From Phascolomyces articulosus (taxonomy: Eukaryota; Mucoromycota; Mucoromycetes; Mucorales; Lichtheimiaceae), in contig JAIXMP010000018.1 of NCBI GenBank assembly GCA_025677815.1, positions 930,001-994,000 of the forward strand: DNA of 64,000 nt. Direction: 5' to 3'. Made by a program: the position numbers and the translations under genes. Positions 13,947-26,757 of this stretch are shown here, in pieces. The notes beneath the pieces were generated by a model that saw only the letters and a program-made list of their open reading frames with translations, did no database searches and had not been told where the DNA came from. How positions within the stretch are numbered: position 1 is the first letter of the stretch; every line of letters starts with the position of its first letter.

Positions 13947-14095
13947 ATAACTTATTCAAGAAATGAAGGAAAAGATAAAAGCCGGTTTAATTACCCAAAT
14001 TTTTGTCCCTGTGGCGGTTCCATCGTTGCAAACGAAACATATGATCACTTCTAATATTCTGTTTATGATGCCAATGTCAATTATTATGTATTTAA
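13947..14095 (+). pseudogene. Relic third exon of the cysteine-rich family
   Basis: This stretch is closely similar to exon 3 of copy B (same order: SYSRNEG, CPCGG, YDHF, YSVYDAN). Two lesions show it is dead: the expected acceptor AG just before it reads GG, and the codon after YDHF is TAA (14052-14054) where B has GAA. No matching exons 1 or 2 were seen upstream, so it is an orphan remnant. The short ATG-initiated ORF at 13963-14145 is an out-of-frame reading of it. Confidence 0.8.
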
Positions 14096-14743
14096 GTGCA
14101 TTTACTATTATTTTAAAAAAAGTGAATCATCATTTAAATAGGTAATTGTAGTTAATAATAAGATTACTTTTTTTATATAACAATATAAATGAATCACGAA
14201 ACAAGTATATACTTGATTTCGTTATAAACAAGACTGTGGTTGCAGTTTTAAAAGTGTATTTCTTTTTTTTTTGAGCTAGTGATAATATTTGTTGTTACAT
14301 CGATGATTAATCAACTTTCAGCTATAAAATAATGGTACCATTGCTTACTACTATAATTAATATAAAAATAAAGAAAACAAAAGAGCGGTAATAATTCTTT
14401 TAGTTAAATAATAAATTTATTGTTTTATCATGATCATACAGGTATTAGAACGAAAGAATTTGGTCATCAAGAAATGGAAACTAAGCATTGTTAAATAAGC
14501 AGTTTTTATAGTTCTTCGGGACCTTATTCTTAACATTCGTATTTTATTTAAGATGTTAACACTGCTTGAATATATCACTATTATATAGTGTCCAATTTAT
14601 GCCTTCTTCCTTCCCCAACCCCCCCCCAAAAAAAAAAAAAGATTTATTGATAGCTGTAGCATACCTAGAAATGTGACCACGACAAAGAAGATGATCGTTT
14701 TAGTGCCCAATGGAAAATTAAGCAACACATAATTCCCTAAACG

Positions 14744-14776
14744 ATGGATGTAAATTTTATTTCTTTGTTCAAAATT
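14744..14776 (+). promoter_or_regulatory. Shared upstream element of cysteine family, copy B
   Basis: GATGGATG, an A/T stretch, then ATTTCTTTGTTCAAAA, about 390 bp upstream of the copy B start. It is almost identical to the element before copy C. Whether it is functional or inherited by duplication cannot be told from sequence. Confidence 0.4.
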
Positions 14777-15163
14777 CTATTCTGTTGTTGTGGGTGAAAT
14801 ATGCACGATGATGTACCTTCCGCTAATATAACATGTATTATTATTAGATTTCAATAACTATAAACAATTTCTTTATCAAGGAGGAGCAAGAAAGGCAATT
14901 TTGAGGTTTTAATTTAGCTAAGGAATCTATTTATTATAAGATTCTTCCTTACCTCTCTTGATCAACAACAAAAAAAAAATAAAAAATAAAAATAAGACAC
15001 TACATTGTAATATATTATCATCAGAGAGACATGGAAAATTTATTCTAGCTATATAAATACAACGACACAAACACTTTTTTCTTCATTAAACAACAAAGAT
15101 TAGTTGCATCGTTTTGCTTACTCAATCTAATACTACCACTACAACCGTACAAATATCAGAAAT

Positions 15164-15859
15164 ATGACCCGTGTAGCACTACTACTACTTGTTGCAACAC
15201 TTGTTGCTATTTTACCTCATTACATTCATGCTTTTTGTTTTTACAACAAGATGACCGATGGCACTGATTTATCAGTATATCAAAACTCAGGGCAGGCATA
15301 TTTTGCAAGGAATAGGTAAGCAATTAGTAGTTTAATTATCTTTAATACCACTTATTTTCATTATGGTACCATTGTTGTTGGTACTACATGTTATTTATTA
15401 TGTATTTTATTTTTATTGCTTAAATATATAGTAAGCGTCGCTTTCACCATGATCGTATACCTCCCAATTCTGAAGAATGTTGTCCTTATACTTCTCGTGA
15501 CTGTAGTAGATCGCGAGATCCAAATGATGATTCTTGCACTTTTGATGTAAGTAACAAAAAATATATCACTAATTATACTTGCTCCTCGTACCGATATACA
15601 CATTTCATCTCATCTTTTTCATGGAGTTTACTGATACTATCAACACGATAATACATACTTTTTGTTGCTTTTCAAAACAAACACATAATTATAGATATCT
15701 TATTCAAGAAATGAAGGAAAAGAAAAAGGACGGTTAACTTATCCAACGTTTTGTCCATGTGGAGGATACATTATTGCAAATGGGTCGTACGATCACTTCG
15801 AATATTCTGTTTATGATGCCAATCATAGATTTTTAGGTGGACGTGGTCCAGCTTCATAA
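15164..15859 (+). CDS. Secreted cysteine-rich small protein, copy B
   Basis: Unrecognised family; this copy is intact and a good reference member. Three exons, 15164-15315, 15432-15546, 15695-15859, giving 143 aa. A hydrophobic signal peptide (about residues 1-25, ending IHA) precedes FCFYNKMTD. The middle exon has EECCPY followed by two spaced cysteines; the last has SYSRNEG, FCPCGGY, an aromatic YDHFEYSVYDANH block and a short hydrophilic tail. Seven cysteines follow the signal peptide. Intron phases are 2 and 0. It has no membrane anchor beyond the signal, so a small secreted, disulphide-stabilised protein is inferred. Exon 3 is nearly duplicated as the relic at 13.95 kb. Confidence 0.82.
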
Positions 15860-17095
15860 TCAATTGACAAAAAAAGAGCTTTAATTTGTTTCCCAACTTT
15901 ACACTATTAGTTTATTCATTACTACTACATATTTTATTCATTAGTTGAAATTCCAGAGAAGTACAGTCATATGTATGATAATTATATTATAAACCAATAA
16001 TAAACTTTTTTTTTAGATATATTGTTATACAAAAAACATCTATACACTTGTACACCTAAAAGAGTTGAGGTGTGCCATTTTTATTTAATGACTAAATGAA
16101 AAATGAATAAGCTAGTCCACACACGTACAAAATTTAAAATAATGAATCAAAATTTGAAAAGATTTTTTTTAAATATTACATTATGTGAATGCTGTGACAT
16201 ATCTTTTTGAATCATGTACCTTTTTATAACAGTTATAACCCAAGCATTTGTAGTATTATTAGTTTCATAAGAACATTGACTTTGGAAAAGCATTTTATTA
16301 CGTATTATAAATCCTAGCAGCATTACAATATATATCAATACTTGCCTTGCCTTTATAATATAATAATTTATTGTATTCTATGAGTACATACTTTTTATTT
16401 TATAATATACAACTAGTAAATGCACTATAAATTAAGTTTATCGCCATTTGTCATCATCCCCTTAAAATTATGACGTATTAAACAGCTGTTGCATAAATAC
16501 GCCAAAACAAAGAATGGAATGTTTAAGGCTATTATTTATGCATTACACGGATTTTTGCCTTTTTTATTATGAAATTGCAACATACAATATCAATGGATGT
16601 CGAGCTTATTATTCATACAAACAAGAAATATTTTTAATTACAAAAGTCCCACACCATCAAGTTATCATCATAAGACAACAGAATTAATCAACACCTGTTT
16701 CTTTTTCTATTTTGATGGATTTAAATTTAATTTCTTTGTTCAAAAACCAATACTCTTACTGCTATGGACTATCTATTATAGATGAAGTTATCCCCAAGAA
16801 ATAAAAAGGAGATACACATTACGACCTACCGACTTACGTAGGATTTTTTTTAAAAATGGGAGAAGTTTCTTTATCGCATTATTTATACTATAACTCTATC
16901 AAAATCCCTGTTGTTGCACATATATTGATATAGATTGTCATTTATATAAACAAATTAGATGATCTCCGTTATTGTTATTATTATACTTGGATACAATCAA
17001 AGCTTTTTCAAGATATAAAAAAAGACAGAAATCAAATATTTTTATTACGTAGAAACGCCTCCACATTCGCCCTTGCGAAAGTCGCTACTATTATT
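15860..17095. other. Intergenic spacer between copies B and C
   Basis: AT-rich, with only short low-complexity ORFs. It contains the family upstream element near 16714. No gene is supported. Confidence 0.5.
16714..16746 (+). promoter_or_regulatory. Shared upstream element of cysteine family, copy C
   Basis: GATGGATTTAAATTTAA followed by TTTCTTTGTTCAAAA, about 350 bp before copy C. It matches the copy B element nearly base for base. The sequence just upstream (AATCAACACC) is shared with the region before copy D. Confidence 0.4.
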
Positions 17096-17748
17096 ATGAT
17101 TCGTTTATCAGCACTACTGCTTATTGTAGCACTTATTACTATTTTGTCACATTACATTTATGCTTTCTGCATTTATAATCAGATGAGTGACACCACTGAA
17201 GTAAAAGTAGTCCAAACCGCAGGACAGGGTTTTTTTAGCAAAAGCAGGGTGAGTTAAAATAAGTTTTATAGTAATGTATAAATTATGATAATTCCATGAA
17301 GTAACGTGTTATTTATTATTAATTCCCTCTTACTCTATAATCAAAATAATGATATAAAGTCGTCGTTGCAAACATGACATGGCCCCTGGTACCAAGGAAT
17401 GCTGTCCTTACACGGATCGTCAATGTAGTAAGATGCGCAATCCAGAAGTGGACTGCTCATTTACAGTAAGTTAAAAATAATGTCTCTGCATGCTATTATA
17501 TGCATATAATCAACTACTATAATAATAATAATTACTTACTACGTAGCATAATAATAACTTTTTATCTTCTTTTCAATATAAAATGTTATCTATAGATGTT
17601 TTATTCAAGAAATGGAGAACATAGCAAATACTCTCATACAACCAATTGTCCATGCGGTGGACTCATAATCGTTAATGGATCATTTGAACGTTTTTCATAT
17701 CAAGTTTACGCTGCCGACCGTACTCAAATAGGGGGATACAATCCATAA
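17096..17748 (+). CDS. Secreted cysteine-rich small protein, copy C (possible frameshift)
   Basis: Family as copy B. Exons by homology are 17096-17247/8, 17360-17465, 17596-17748. It has a signal peptide ending IYA, then FCIYNQMSD, a KECCPY block and CPCGG; eight cysteines lie outside the signal, including an extra RC at the start of exon 2. The oddity is the first donor. Other copies end exon 1 with two bases of a codon, but here one extra G precedes GTGAGT, so the canonical donor leaves a complete codon and exon 2 is read into an early TGA. The protein is intact only if that extra base is removed (non-canonical splice or sequence error). Either a fresh pseudogene or a base-call problem; otherwise the copy looks well preserved. 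Confidence 0.65.
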
Positions 17749-17970
17749 CTTGTAACATCATCAATAAAGTAAAAAAAAATCATCACCATGCCTATATATT
17801 TATAAATTATTTTTGGACTAATAATAATAATAATGAATTGATTGATTTGCAAAAGAATAAAAACCTTAAATTTTCTTTGTCGCGTTGTGGTACCACTCAT
17901 ACTGTCGTTCCGTGCTTAGTTTATTAAGGGGATGTAATAAACAAGAAAATCAACACCGTGTTTTTTTATG

Positions 17971-18000
17971 AATGCAAGTTTAATTTCATTGTTCAAAATC
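17971..18000 (+). promoter_or_regulatory. Shared upstream element of cysteine family, copy D
   Basis: AAGTTTAATTTCATTGTTCA word about 465 bp upstream of copy D. It differs by one base in its core from the elements before A, B and C. Confidence 0.35.
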
Positions 18001-18255
18001 TCTGAGTTCTTCCCGTTTTAAGTTTAATAGTGTGTTACTGAACTCTCCTGCCAACATACATCATCATGTTTTATCAAAAGTAAAGCAGATTACCAATCTC
18101 CAGCTACTGTACCCAGTATTTTTTTCTTCTTCTTTCCCCTTTATCAATTATTGTGTCATGTACTTCGTCCTTTGGTAGATTTTAGCGTTTTATTCGTTGT
18201 CTGCAAGAAATTACTATGAAAACCAAACCTGCATATGTGTGAATTCACCTCCTAT

Positions 18256-18260
<5 letters not shown>

Positions 18261-18297
<37 letters not shown>
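18261..18297. repeat. TA dinucleotide microsatellite
   Basis: Uninterrupted TA run of about 18 units, some 165 bp before copy D. Confidence 0.95.
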
Positions 18298-18301
<4 letters not shown>

Positions 18302-18461
18302 CATTATATTTTTTTAAGATATATAAAAAAAGAGAAAACTTGCTGCAATATATTTCTTTTTTTTTTTTTATAAACAAGCCTCTTTCATTCATTTTTAATA
18401 TATGCTATTCGTTCCTTATCCATATACAACAACAACACTCTAAAGACATCAATATTAAATA

Positions 18462-19163
18462 ATGCGTGGACTATTGATATATATTGTTGCACTTGCTACT
18501 ATTTTTCCTTACTATTCTTACGCTTACTGTGTTTATAACAAGATGGGTGACAAGACTAAAATAAACGTAAGTCAGATGGCAGGACAGGCCCGTTTTGCAC
18601 TGGGCACGTAAGTTATCTTATTTAATTAATTGCTCATTTTTAGTGTTATACTATGCACTATAATATACGTATTACCTCATCATCTTTATTATTAATTAAA
18701 TACCATATAATGTAGTCGTAGCTTTCACCACTATGGGATGCCTTCCGGTTCCAAAGAGTGTTGCCCTTACACTGATGGCGATTGTTGTGATAAACCAGAT
18801 CCAGATTCTGAAGGCACATTTTTCGTAAGTCAAGTAATAATGGATTATTACTGCTATTATTATCAGTATAAACATATTACCTAATTCTTTTTAGTTACTG
18901 CTACTATTTATTTATTAACACAATAGTGTTTTATATCTTCTTAATATGCTACTATAAAATTTCATTTATAGCTTTCTTATTATACAAAGGAAGAAGATGG
19001 TGGAAAACGGGGCAAATTTACTTATACAGTTCCATTTAAATGTGGCGGATACGTTGTAACCACGGGGAAGATTGATAGTTTTTCATATCATGTTTACAGT
19101 GCCAACCATACTCGAGTTGCTGTGCGTGGTCCCGAAAAAACAATAATGCCTCTCGAGGACTAG
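18462..19163 (+). CDS. Secreted cysteine-rich small protein, copy D
   Basis: Three exons, 18462-18607, 18716-18824, 18972-19163, giving 148 aa; phases 2 and 0 as in the family. A signal peptide ends SYA before YCVYNKMGD. The second exon has KECCPY, then adjacent cysteines (DCC), while the usual later cysteine is absent (EGTFF in its place), suggesting a moved disulphide partner. The third exon has FKCGGYV and the YHVYSANH block, with a longer charged tail than B. All splice sites are canonical, so it appears functional. It is the last of the run downstream of ACOX-2. Function unknown. Confidence 0.82.
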
Positions 19164-21102
19164 AAAAAGCATACCATAACCGTTATTACTTATTTAGCAT
19201 ATTTTTTGAGCTCTGTATTAAAAATATTAGTTAAGTTGAATGCCAAATATAGTCAGTTAGATATATTTTTAAATTATTGAATGTATACTAACTATATATT
19301 ATTGGCTATCACAAAAATCATTGTAATTGTTATATATAATAAAACGAGTCACCGACAACAACAAAAAAACGATTCATGTACCAACAAGTTTTATTTTACT
19401 TTTCATGATGCCAGGGATAATGTGTGCAATATCTGAATTAAATGTTATAAATTGGAAAAGAAATGGCTTCAAATGGTTATAAATGTATAACAAAGATCTA
19501 TCTAATAAAGGATATCCCAGTAGTAGTAGTAGTAGTAAATGAATTGTAAAAATACATCAAATTATTCAGTTCTATATTCGATATCCTGTATCGATATATA
19601 TACATCATAATACGTAAAAAATCATTCCCATCATATTGTTGATATGCTGCTGTACGGGCGTCTTATATGGTTTCTGACAGAATTTCTTTGCATTTCTCTT
19701 CGTTTTTGAGAATTTCTAAAAAGAACCCAAAAGTTCTAAGCCAACAACAACATTTGTATTGCTATTCAAATGATTGACGCGAGTGACAAACAACCAAATT
19801 GATTCGATTTCGATATATTTTATTTCTATATTTGACTTCAGAATGAAATTACGGGGATAAGGATTTAGTAACATGCCTGCTTTATGATGATTCGATGCAG
19901 AGAACAACAATAGTTGCATAAGTATTTAAAACATGTAATCCATGATGTGTCCAATAATAATTTGCTGTACATTCTTGATTTTGATGCTAATTACTATTTT
20001 GATAGGCATGTTTTTGGTTATTTATATAACACCCAGCATTTTTCTACCCCATGATGCTTGGCTGCTGCATATGATTGTACATATATAACATCAATTCATG
20101 CCCGATGCTTCATTAGATACCATACATGCCATGCAAGGCACATTGGTACAGCCATTCTCACACTTCTTCTTCCATATAAAACTAGCCTCCTAATAAGTAT
20201 ATTTATAACATATATCAACTAGATATCGGCAATGATGATGTGACCATATATTATGACAATGGCTATGTAGTAATGATAATATTATTATCTACTAATAATA
20301 AAATAATTATATAATTAAGTGTGCATCGTATTATATTCATATTTTTAGAATTCTCTTCTGATATTTGTTGCATATTATTAAAAAAAGAAGAAATCACGAT
20401 CATATACACGTCTTTCAGAGTTTGCTTATAATTCATAAATTGATGGTGGATACTGATCAAATAACAACAATAAAGACGAAGTACTATTATGACACGTAAT
20501 CTCTTTCAAAACATCCTTCGCTTACTAATGAGAAGATAACTTACTCCTTTATTATATGCAACAATAAAGTACTTTATGCTTTACACGTTTGTTTCATGAA
20601 ACATGATTTATAAAGACAAAAAGCTTATTGTGATGCTGCTCATGGGAAAAAGTTAAAAATATTTAAAAGTTCAAGGTAAAATATAAAGTGTATGAAATAG
20701 TTTAATTTGGAAGTTGCATGTTTATTTTTCTGCGACATGAGGCATATGCATGCATAACAATGAAAAGATTTTCATCGTCCCTGGGTATATTAAATACAGC
20801 CATTGATAATTACTTATTTCTTTTCTTTCTATTCAACATTAAACTTTTTGTATTCATCTTATATATAATAATATGGTTCATAAGCATTACTACTCAGAAG
20901 CTAAACCTGTACAAGATTCAAATACTTTATTAAGCACAACGAGAGGTAATATTGCTGTAAAACGTCGTAGTAAAGACCAATGATGATTCATATTCTTGAA
21001 TATTACTCCTACATAAAAAAACAATTTGTATACCTACAAGCTAACGCATATTCTCTTTTTTTGGTGCTCAATGCATTCTTGATTACTGCTATAGATTTCT
21101 CC
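19164..21102. other. Intergenic region, no gene recognised
   Basis: About 1.9 kb of AT-rich sequence with short ORFs of no recognisable content and a short TAG run near 19520. An in-frame hydrophobic extension upstream of the MFS start (20980-21102) is treated as leader. Confidence 0.45.
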
Positions 21103-23423
21103 ATGTTTCCAGTCAATTATACTGATGCTGAGTGTATGCCTCTATTATTATCTGATACTGCAAACGTAAAGGAGAATTTTTTGTCGCACCAAGGATGTGA
21201 TGCAGATGAAGAAGAACAACATGATTCATATCAACAACAGGGTATTGATAATAATTATCTCACTAAGCATGATGGCTTAACTAGTGTGGAAGAAGAAGCA
21301 CTCTCTAGTTCCTCCGGTGGGAGCTGGTTCCTACTTTTATCATTGTTTTTAACTGGAATCGAAGTAAATGGTGCAACGTTTTGCTGGTACATAACACATT
21401 TTTTTTTCTATAAAAAATAATAACGTATATGTCGTAGTACTAATAATAAATATCAACATAATATGTTAATGAATACAACAACAATGTTATTTTTTTAAAC
21501 AGGGGTAATTCATTTCTATTTATTTCTATTGAAATTCTTCCCAAGAAATAAATTTAAAAAGTATTGGTTCTGTCATTGTTCCTTTTTTTAGGTGTATTTC
21601 AAGATTATTATCAACGTGAAATTTTCGATAATAGCAATGAAACCAAAATGAAGTTAACCATTATTGGTACCACAGTTGCTTTCTTGTCACTAGCATTGAT
21701 GTCGCCAACTGAAGCCATTCTATCTAAAATTCAAATTAGAAGGACGATTGTTCTTGCAACAGTCCTGGTGTTTTTTGGATTTGGATTTGCATCCTTCTCT
21801 TCCAAGGTATGTATAAGTGTGCCTAGTATTTTTTGCGAGAACTGACAATTACACTATTTACTAATTACTATTTTTTTTTGTAAAAATATAATCATGGAAG
21901 ATTTGGCAACTTTATCTATCATTGGGCATATTCGCTGGCGTTGGTTTTGGGTTATTATTTTCAGTAAGTATAAATATTACTTCAAGTAGTCTAGCTTTTC
22001 AATTTACTAATAATAAGAATGATGTCTTTTGAAAGATCTGTATTTTTTCAATAGAACAACGGTTTACTACAGAACAAAGTAAAAGTACAGCGTATGGTGT
22101 ATTCTTGTCTAGCACAGGGGCTTCAGGACTGTTTATTCCATTTATTGTAACATGGATATCTGATAAATTAACCATACAATGGTGATTATTTACTCTATAA
22201 TTTGTTAACACATAATACTACCATATATCAACCATTATTCTCATTATGATTACGCATTATCAATGGTATTCTAGGACATATCATATACTCAATATTATGT
22301 TTACTTTGTTTAATGTCATTTCTATCGTTGCAATTAAGGAAAAACCAAGAGACCTGTGTATTGACGACATCAAGCAAACGCGAGAAATAGAAGAAGCTCA
22401 GGTGATTAGTGTGGGATCATGCCGCAGCAGCAATTATATTAAGTCAAGAGCAAAGAAATTAGGGAGAATTTTCCACGATAACCCAATTTTTTTGATTTGG
22501 TTTATTGTTGGATTTATACGTGCACTAGTGGATATCATTCCATTTACATTTCTTCCATGTAAGAAGGGTCGTGACATCTAGATAATTCTACTTAAATCTA
22601 TATTATATTCCTTAACATAAAATGTTTTACCCTTTCTCTGCTTTCATTGAATTTAACATCATATTTTAGCTTATGCAACATATATAGGATTGTCCCCAGG
22701 TACTACATACATCTATTACTAAGTATTTTACTTACTGCATATAATAATTTTCAGTATCTTCCATTAACCATTCTTCATCTGTATCACAGTACAAGGGGCA
22801 ACAACTATCACCGTTATGTCGTTAACAGCGACAGTAGGTCCAATATGTACTGGGTACCGTATATTAAAAAATTAGAAATGTGTTTAGTTCCTTGGATCTA
22901 TTTCTCATTACCTAAACAACAATGATATATAGTTTAATAGCAGGTCATTGGCTTGGAAACATATACACAATCATTGTTTTTACTACAATATCCTCACTAT
23001 CAGCATTGTTATGTTGGGTATTTGCATATAACTTTAGCAGCCTCCTCTTATATGCAGTACTCTTTGGCTTCTTTGGTCAATCATATATAACATTAGGCAA
23101 GTAAAAACGTGAAAATACTGCCATAGTGCAAACCGATAGTCACTAAATAGTAATGTTCATAATCATTGATACGATTCGCTTATATAATAGGCATTCCAGT
23201 TATTGGTGAAATTGTTGAACAAGGGTTATTCCCATCTGCTGTTAGTATCGCATTTATTGCAAATGCTACTGGAATTATCATTGGTCCAATAACAGCTAAT
23301 GTAATCGAATCAAGTTTTGATATTGAACCATTCATGGTACATAAACTGGCTTGTTTTATTTTACCGAGTTTAAGTATTCTAATTATATTCTACCTCAAAT
23401 GGAGGATGATAAAATGCCATTGA
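21103..23423 (+). CDS. MFS transporter, monocarboxylate-transporter-like
   Basis: Predicted plasma-membrane permease of the major facilitator superfamily, closest in layout to fungal monocarboxylate-transporter-like proteins; substrate unknown. Model of ten exons: 21103-21386, 21503-21504, 21592-21806, 21901-21963, 22036-22181, 22275-22558, 22670-22699, 22790-22853, 22933-23096, 23191-23423, giving 494 aa. An acidic cytosolic N-terminus precedes a first membrane helix that runs into WGVFQDYY. Later blocks are LGIFAGVGFGLLF, the YGVFLSSTGASG helix, a central loop rich in charges, and the final helices with NATGIIIGP. Two oddities: a two-base exon restores the WGVFQ reading, and the last intron begins GC (G|GCAAGT). 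ATG 21136 or the hydrophobic extension from 20980 are alternative starts. If the microexon is wrong, the gene is frameshifted. Confidence 0.75.
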
Positions 23424-23805
23424 TGACTAATTCCATTGTCAGTTATTTCAACAAATAAATAATTTATCTATATATCATTGTTCTATATATTCTTTCTTTT
23501 TTTTTTTTGTTATCCTGTAATTTATGAACCTTTAATGCGTTTCACTTAAATGATGCAACCAATCGATCGTCTTGAACGGAACATTTATTATTCCGCCATT
23601 TTTTGCATGTCCAACCTGTTTGTTACGTCACATTTTTTTAATCTCGGCCAGAAACAGGCTGGTGGTGGCAAAATAACTAAAGAAAAAAAATAACAGCAAA
23701 AAAAAAAAAAAAGCGGGCCCAAACTATTGGAGATTTTCTTTGTGCCTTCCTTCCCCATTACTTCCTAACCCTCCCTACTCTTTTTATACAAAGATCCCAT
23801 TCATA
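23424..23805. promoter_or_regulatory. MFS 3' end and NDUFS7 promoter region
   Basis: Intergenic stretch with an A-run near 23697-23712 and a C/T-rich leader (about 23740-23790) right before the NDUFS7 ATG. No gene. Confidence 0.4.
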
Positions 23806-25016
<1,211 letters not shown>

Positions 25017-25494
25017 ACATTTTTTATATATATTTATTATATATATTTAGTTTATATATATATATACAAAATTACGATCACACAACAACAATAACAACAA
25101 TCCATTTCTCTTTCTTTATATACACACTCACAACACATACACTTTTTTACACTCACAAAAAAAACCTTCTTTTCAAATCCCAATGAAAGCTTGTAAACAA
25201 AATAATAAAAAAGTTATTTTTGGCGCCAAAGTCAGATGGGATTGTATACAAAAAAAAAAAAAAATCATACACACACCTACACACAAAAGAGAGGAGGGGA
25301 AGGAGAGAGATAAAGCATTTCTATTTTTCTTCGTTGTACCGCTTATTCCTTTAGCTACGCCTCTTTTTGTTTTTCTTTCTTTTTTTTCTATTTTTTATAC
25401 ATTTTGCCGTTTCTCTTTTTCTTCCTTTCTTTTCCTTGTTTCTTTTTAATCATCGAATAATAAGCAAAACCTTTGGTTCATAATAATACTATTA
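25017..25494. other. Intergenic region with pyrimidine-rich tract
   Basis: TA-rich sequence at the NDUFS7 3' end, then a C/T-rich stretch (about 25310-25445) that may be the promoter or leader of the next gene. The ORF at 25183-25449 is low-complexity and not believed. Confidence 0.4.
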
Positions 25495-26757
25495 ATGTCA
25501 TCTCCCGCTGAACCACCACCACCCACTACAAATACACCGGAACCATCTCCGACAGACGAACCTTCGGATAGTGGACCATCACCAACAACAGATGAACCTA
25601 GTGAACCATCACCAAGTGATAATGAACCTTCTGGAGGAGATCCTACAACGACATCTCCTCCTCCTGAAGGAACTAGTTCTCCACCTCCACCAGATGAAAG
25701 TACAACATTTCCTCCGTCAGACCCACCAACCACATCAGAAGAGACACCACCACCATCCGACACCACTTCGGAACCGGACCCAACTACATCTATTCCTGGT
25801 ACAACATCATCACCCGATCCAACAACAACAGAAGATCCCACAACGACTTCTGATATTCCACCTTCATCCACAACAACACCACTCCCTGTTACTTCTACTC
25901 CAGATGATACCATTACTCCTACAACTACTGATATCCCCCCTACAACTACAAGTGATCCACCATTACCTACAAGTACTACAAATGAACCTACTCCTCCTCA
26001 ACCATCACCTACTACCATAAGTTATACTCAGATTACAACTCTTGTACCAACAGAAACTGTTATTGTAACAAATGGCCAAACCATCACAACAACAACTCTA
26101 GTTTCTGAAGTGTATGTATAAACTAATATTACATGCGTGTCAAAATGTTTCTTTCTCACTTCTCCCAATAGATATCTAACTGTATTTATATTTTTTTTTC
26201 ATGTACTGTGACTTGATCATGATCCATGATTCTATTTATATATATATAGAACAATGATTCCGACTTTACCTGATGTAGATGCTATCGAGCAAGGCTCACC
26301 AAATACAAAGGCTATTATTGGCGGCGTCGTAGGTGGAGCTGTAGGTCTTGGACTCGCGATTGCAGGCATTGTGTTTTTCATGCGCCGAAAGAAAAAACGC
26401 GATCGTATCAACCAACTACAACAACAACAACGCCGATTATCGTCGCCTATGGAAACGGGTAATTCCTATGACGACGATTTCTATGGTGATCCTTATCGAC
26501 ATTCATTAATGTCTAGCAATAATGAATATGGATGGTCAAGTAGTAGTAATACCAACACAAGTAATGCACCTTTGTTCACCTATGATGCGGCCGTTGAAGC
26601 TTATCGAAATGGTGCAGGAGGAGGATCTGGAGGACAACCGCCACCACCGCCACCACCACAACAGTCATTAATGACGGAGCAACCTATTGTTGCAAGAAGA
26701 CCTAATAGCCGAGGGGATGCCAATCCTGGTGTCGATATACCTCATTATCGCGACTAA
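25495..26757 (+). CDS. Mucin-like single-pass membrane protein
   Basis: Two exons, 25495-26111 and 26250-26757, giving 374 aa. Residues 1 to about 205 are almost entirely Pro/Ser/Thr with Asp/Glu, expected to be heavily O-mannosylated. A membrane helix (about 227-247, Gly/Ala/Ile-rich) is followed at once by a basic stop-transfer run (MRRKKKR) and a 120-residue cytosolic tail with Gln, Ser and a polyproline stretch. This is the architecture of fungal cell-surface sensors and signalling mucins, but no specific family is recognised. The called ATG gives no signal peptide. However, the ten codons just upstream are open and hydrophobic (LWFIIILL), so the true start probably lies in an undetected upstream exon. 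The minus-strand ORF over exon 1 is a composition shadow. Confidence 0.75.

Larger units (their letters stand above)
13688..15163. other. Intergenic region with relic exon
   Basis: Between ACOX-2 and copy B. It contains the dead exon at 13947, a C-run/A-run near 14615-14641 and the family upstream element near 14744. Nothing else is recognised. Confidence 0.45.
17749..18461. other. Intergenic spacer between copies C and D
   Basis: Contains the family upstream element near 17971 and a pure TA microsatellite just before the copy D promoter. No gene is seen. Confidence 0.5.

Noticed and set aside
13963..14145. 60-codon plus-strand ORF
   Set aside because: Out-of-frame reading of the relic third exon of the cysteine family.
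20980..21102. Upstream extension of the MFS transporter N-terminus
   Set aside because: It would add a hydrophobic segment before the usual acidic cytosolic tail; an ATG at 21103 or 21136 fits the family better.
25446..25913. Minus-strand Gly/Val/Ser ORF of 155 codons
   Set aside because: It is the reverse reading of the Pro/Thr/Ser repeats in the mucin-like gene.
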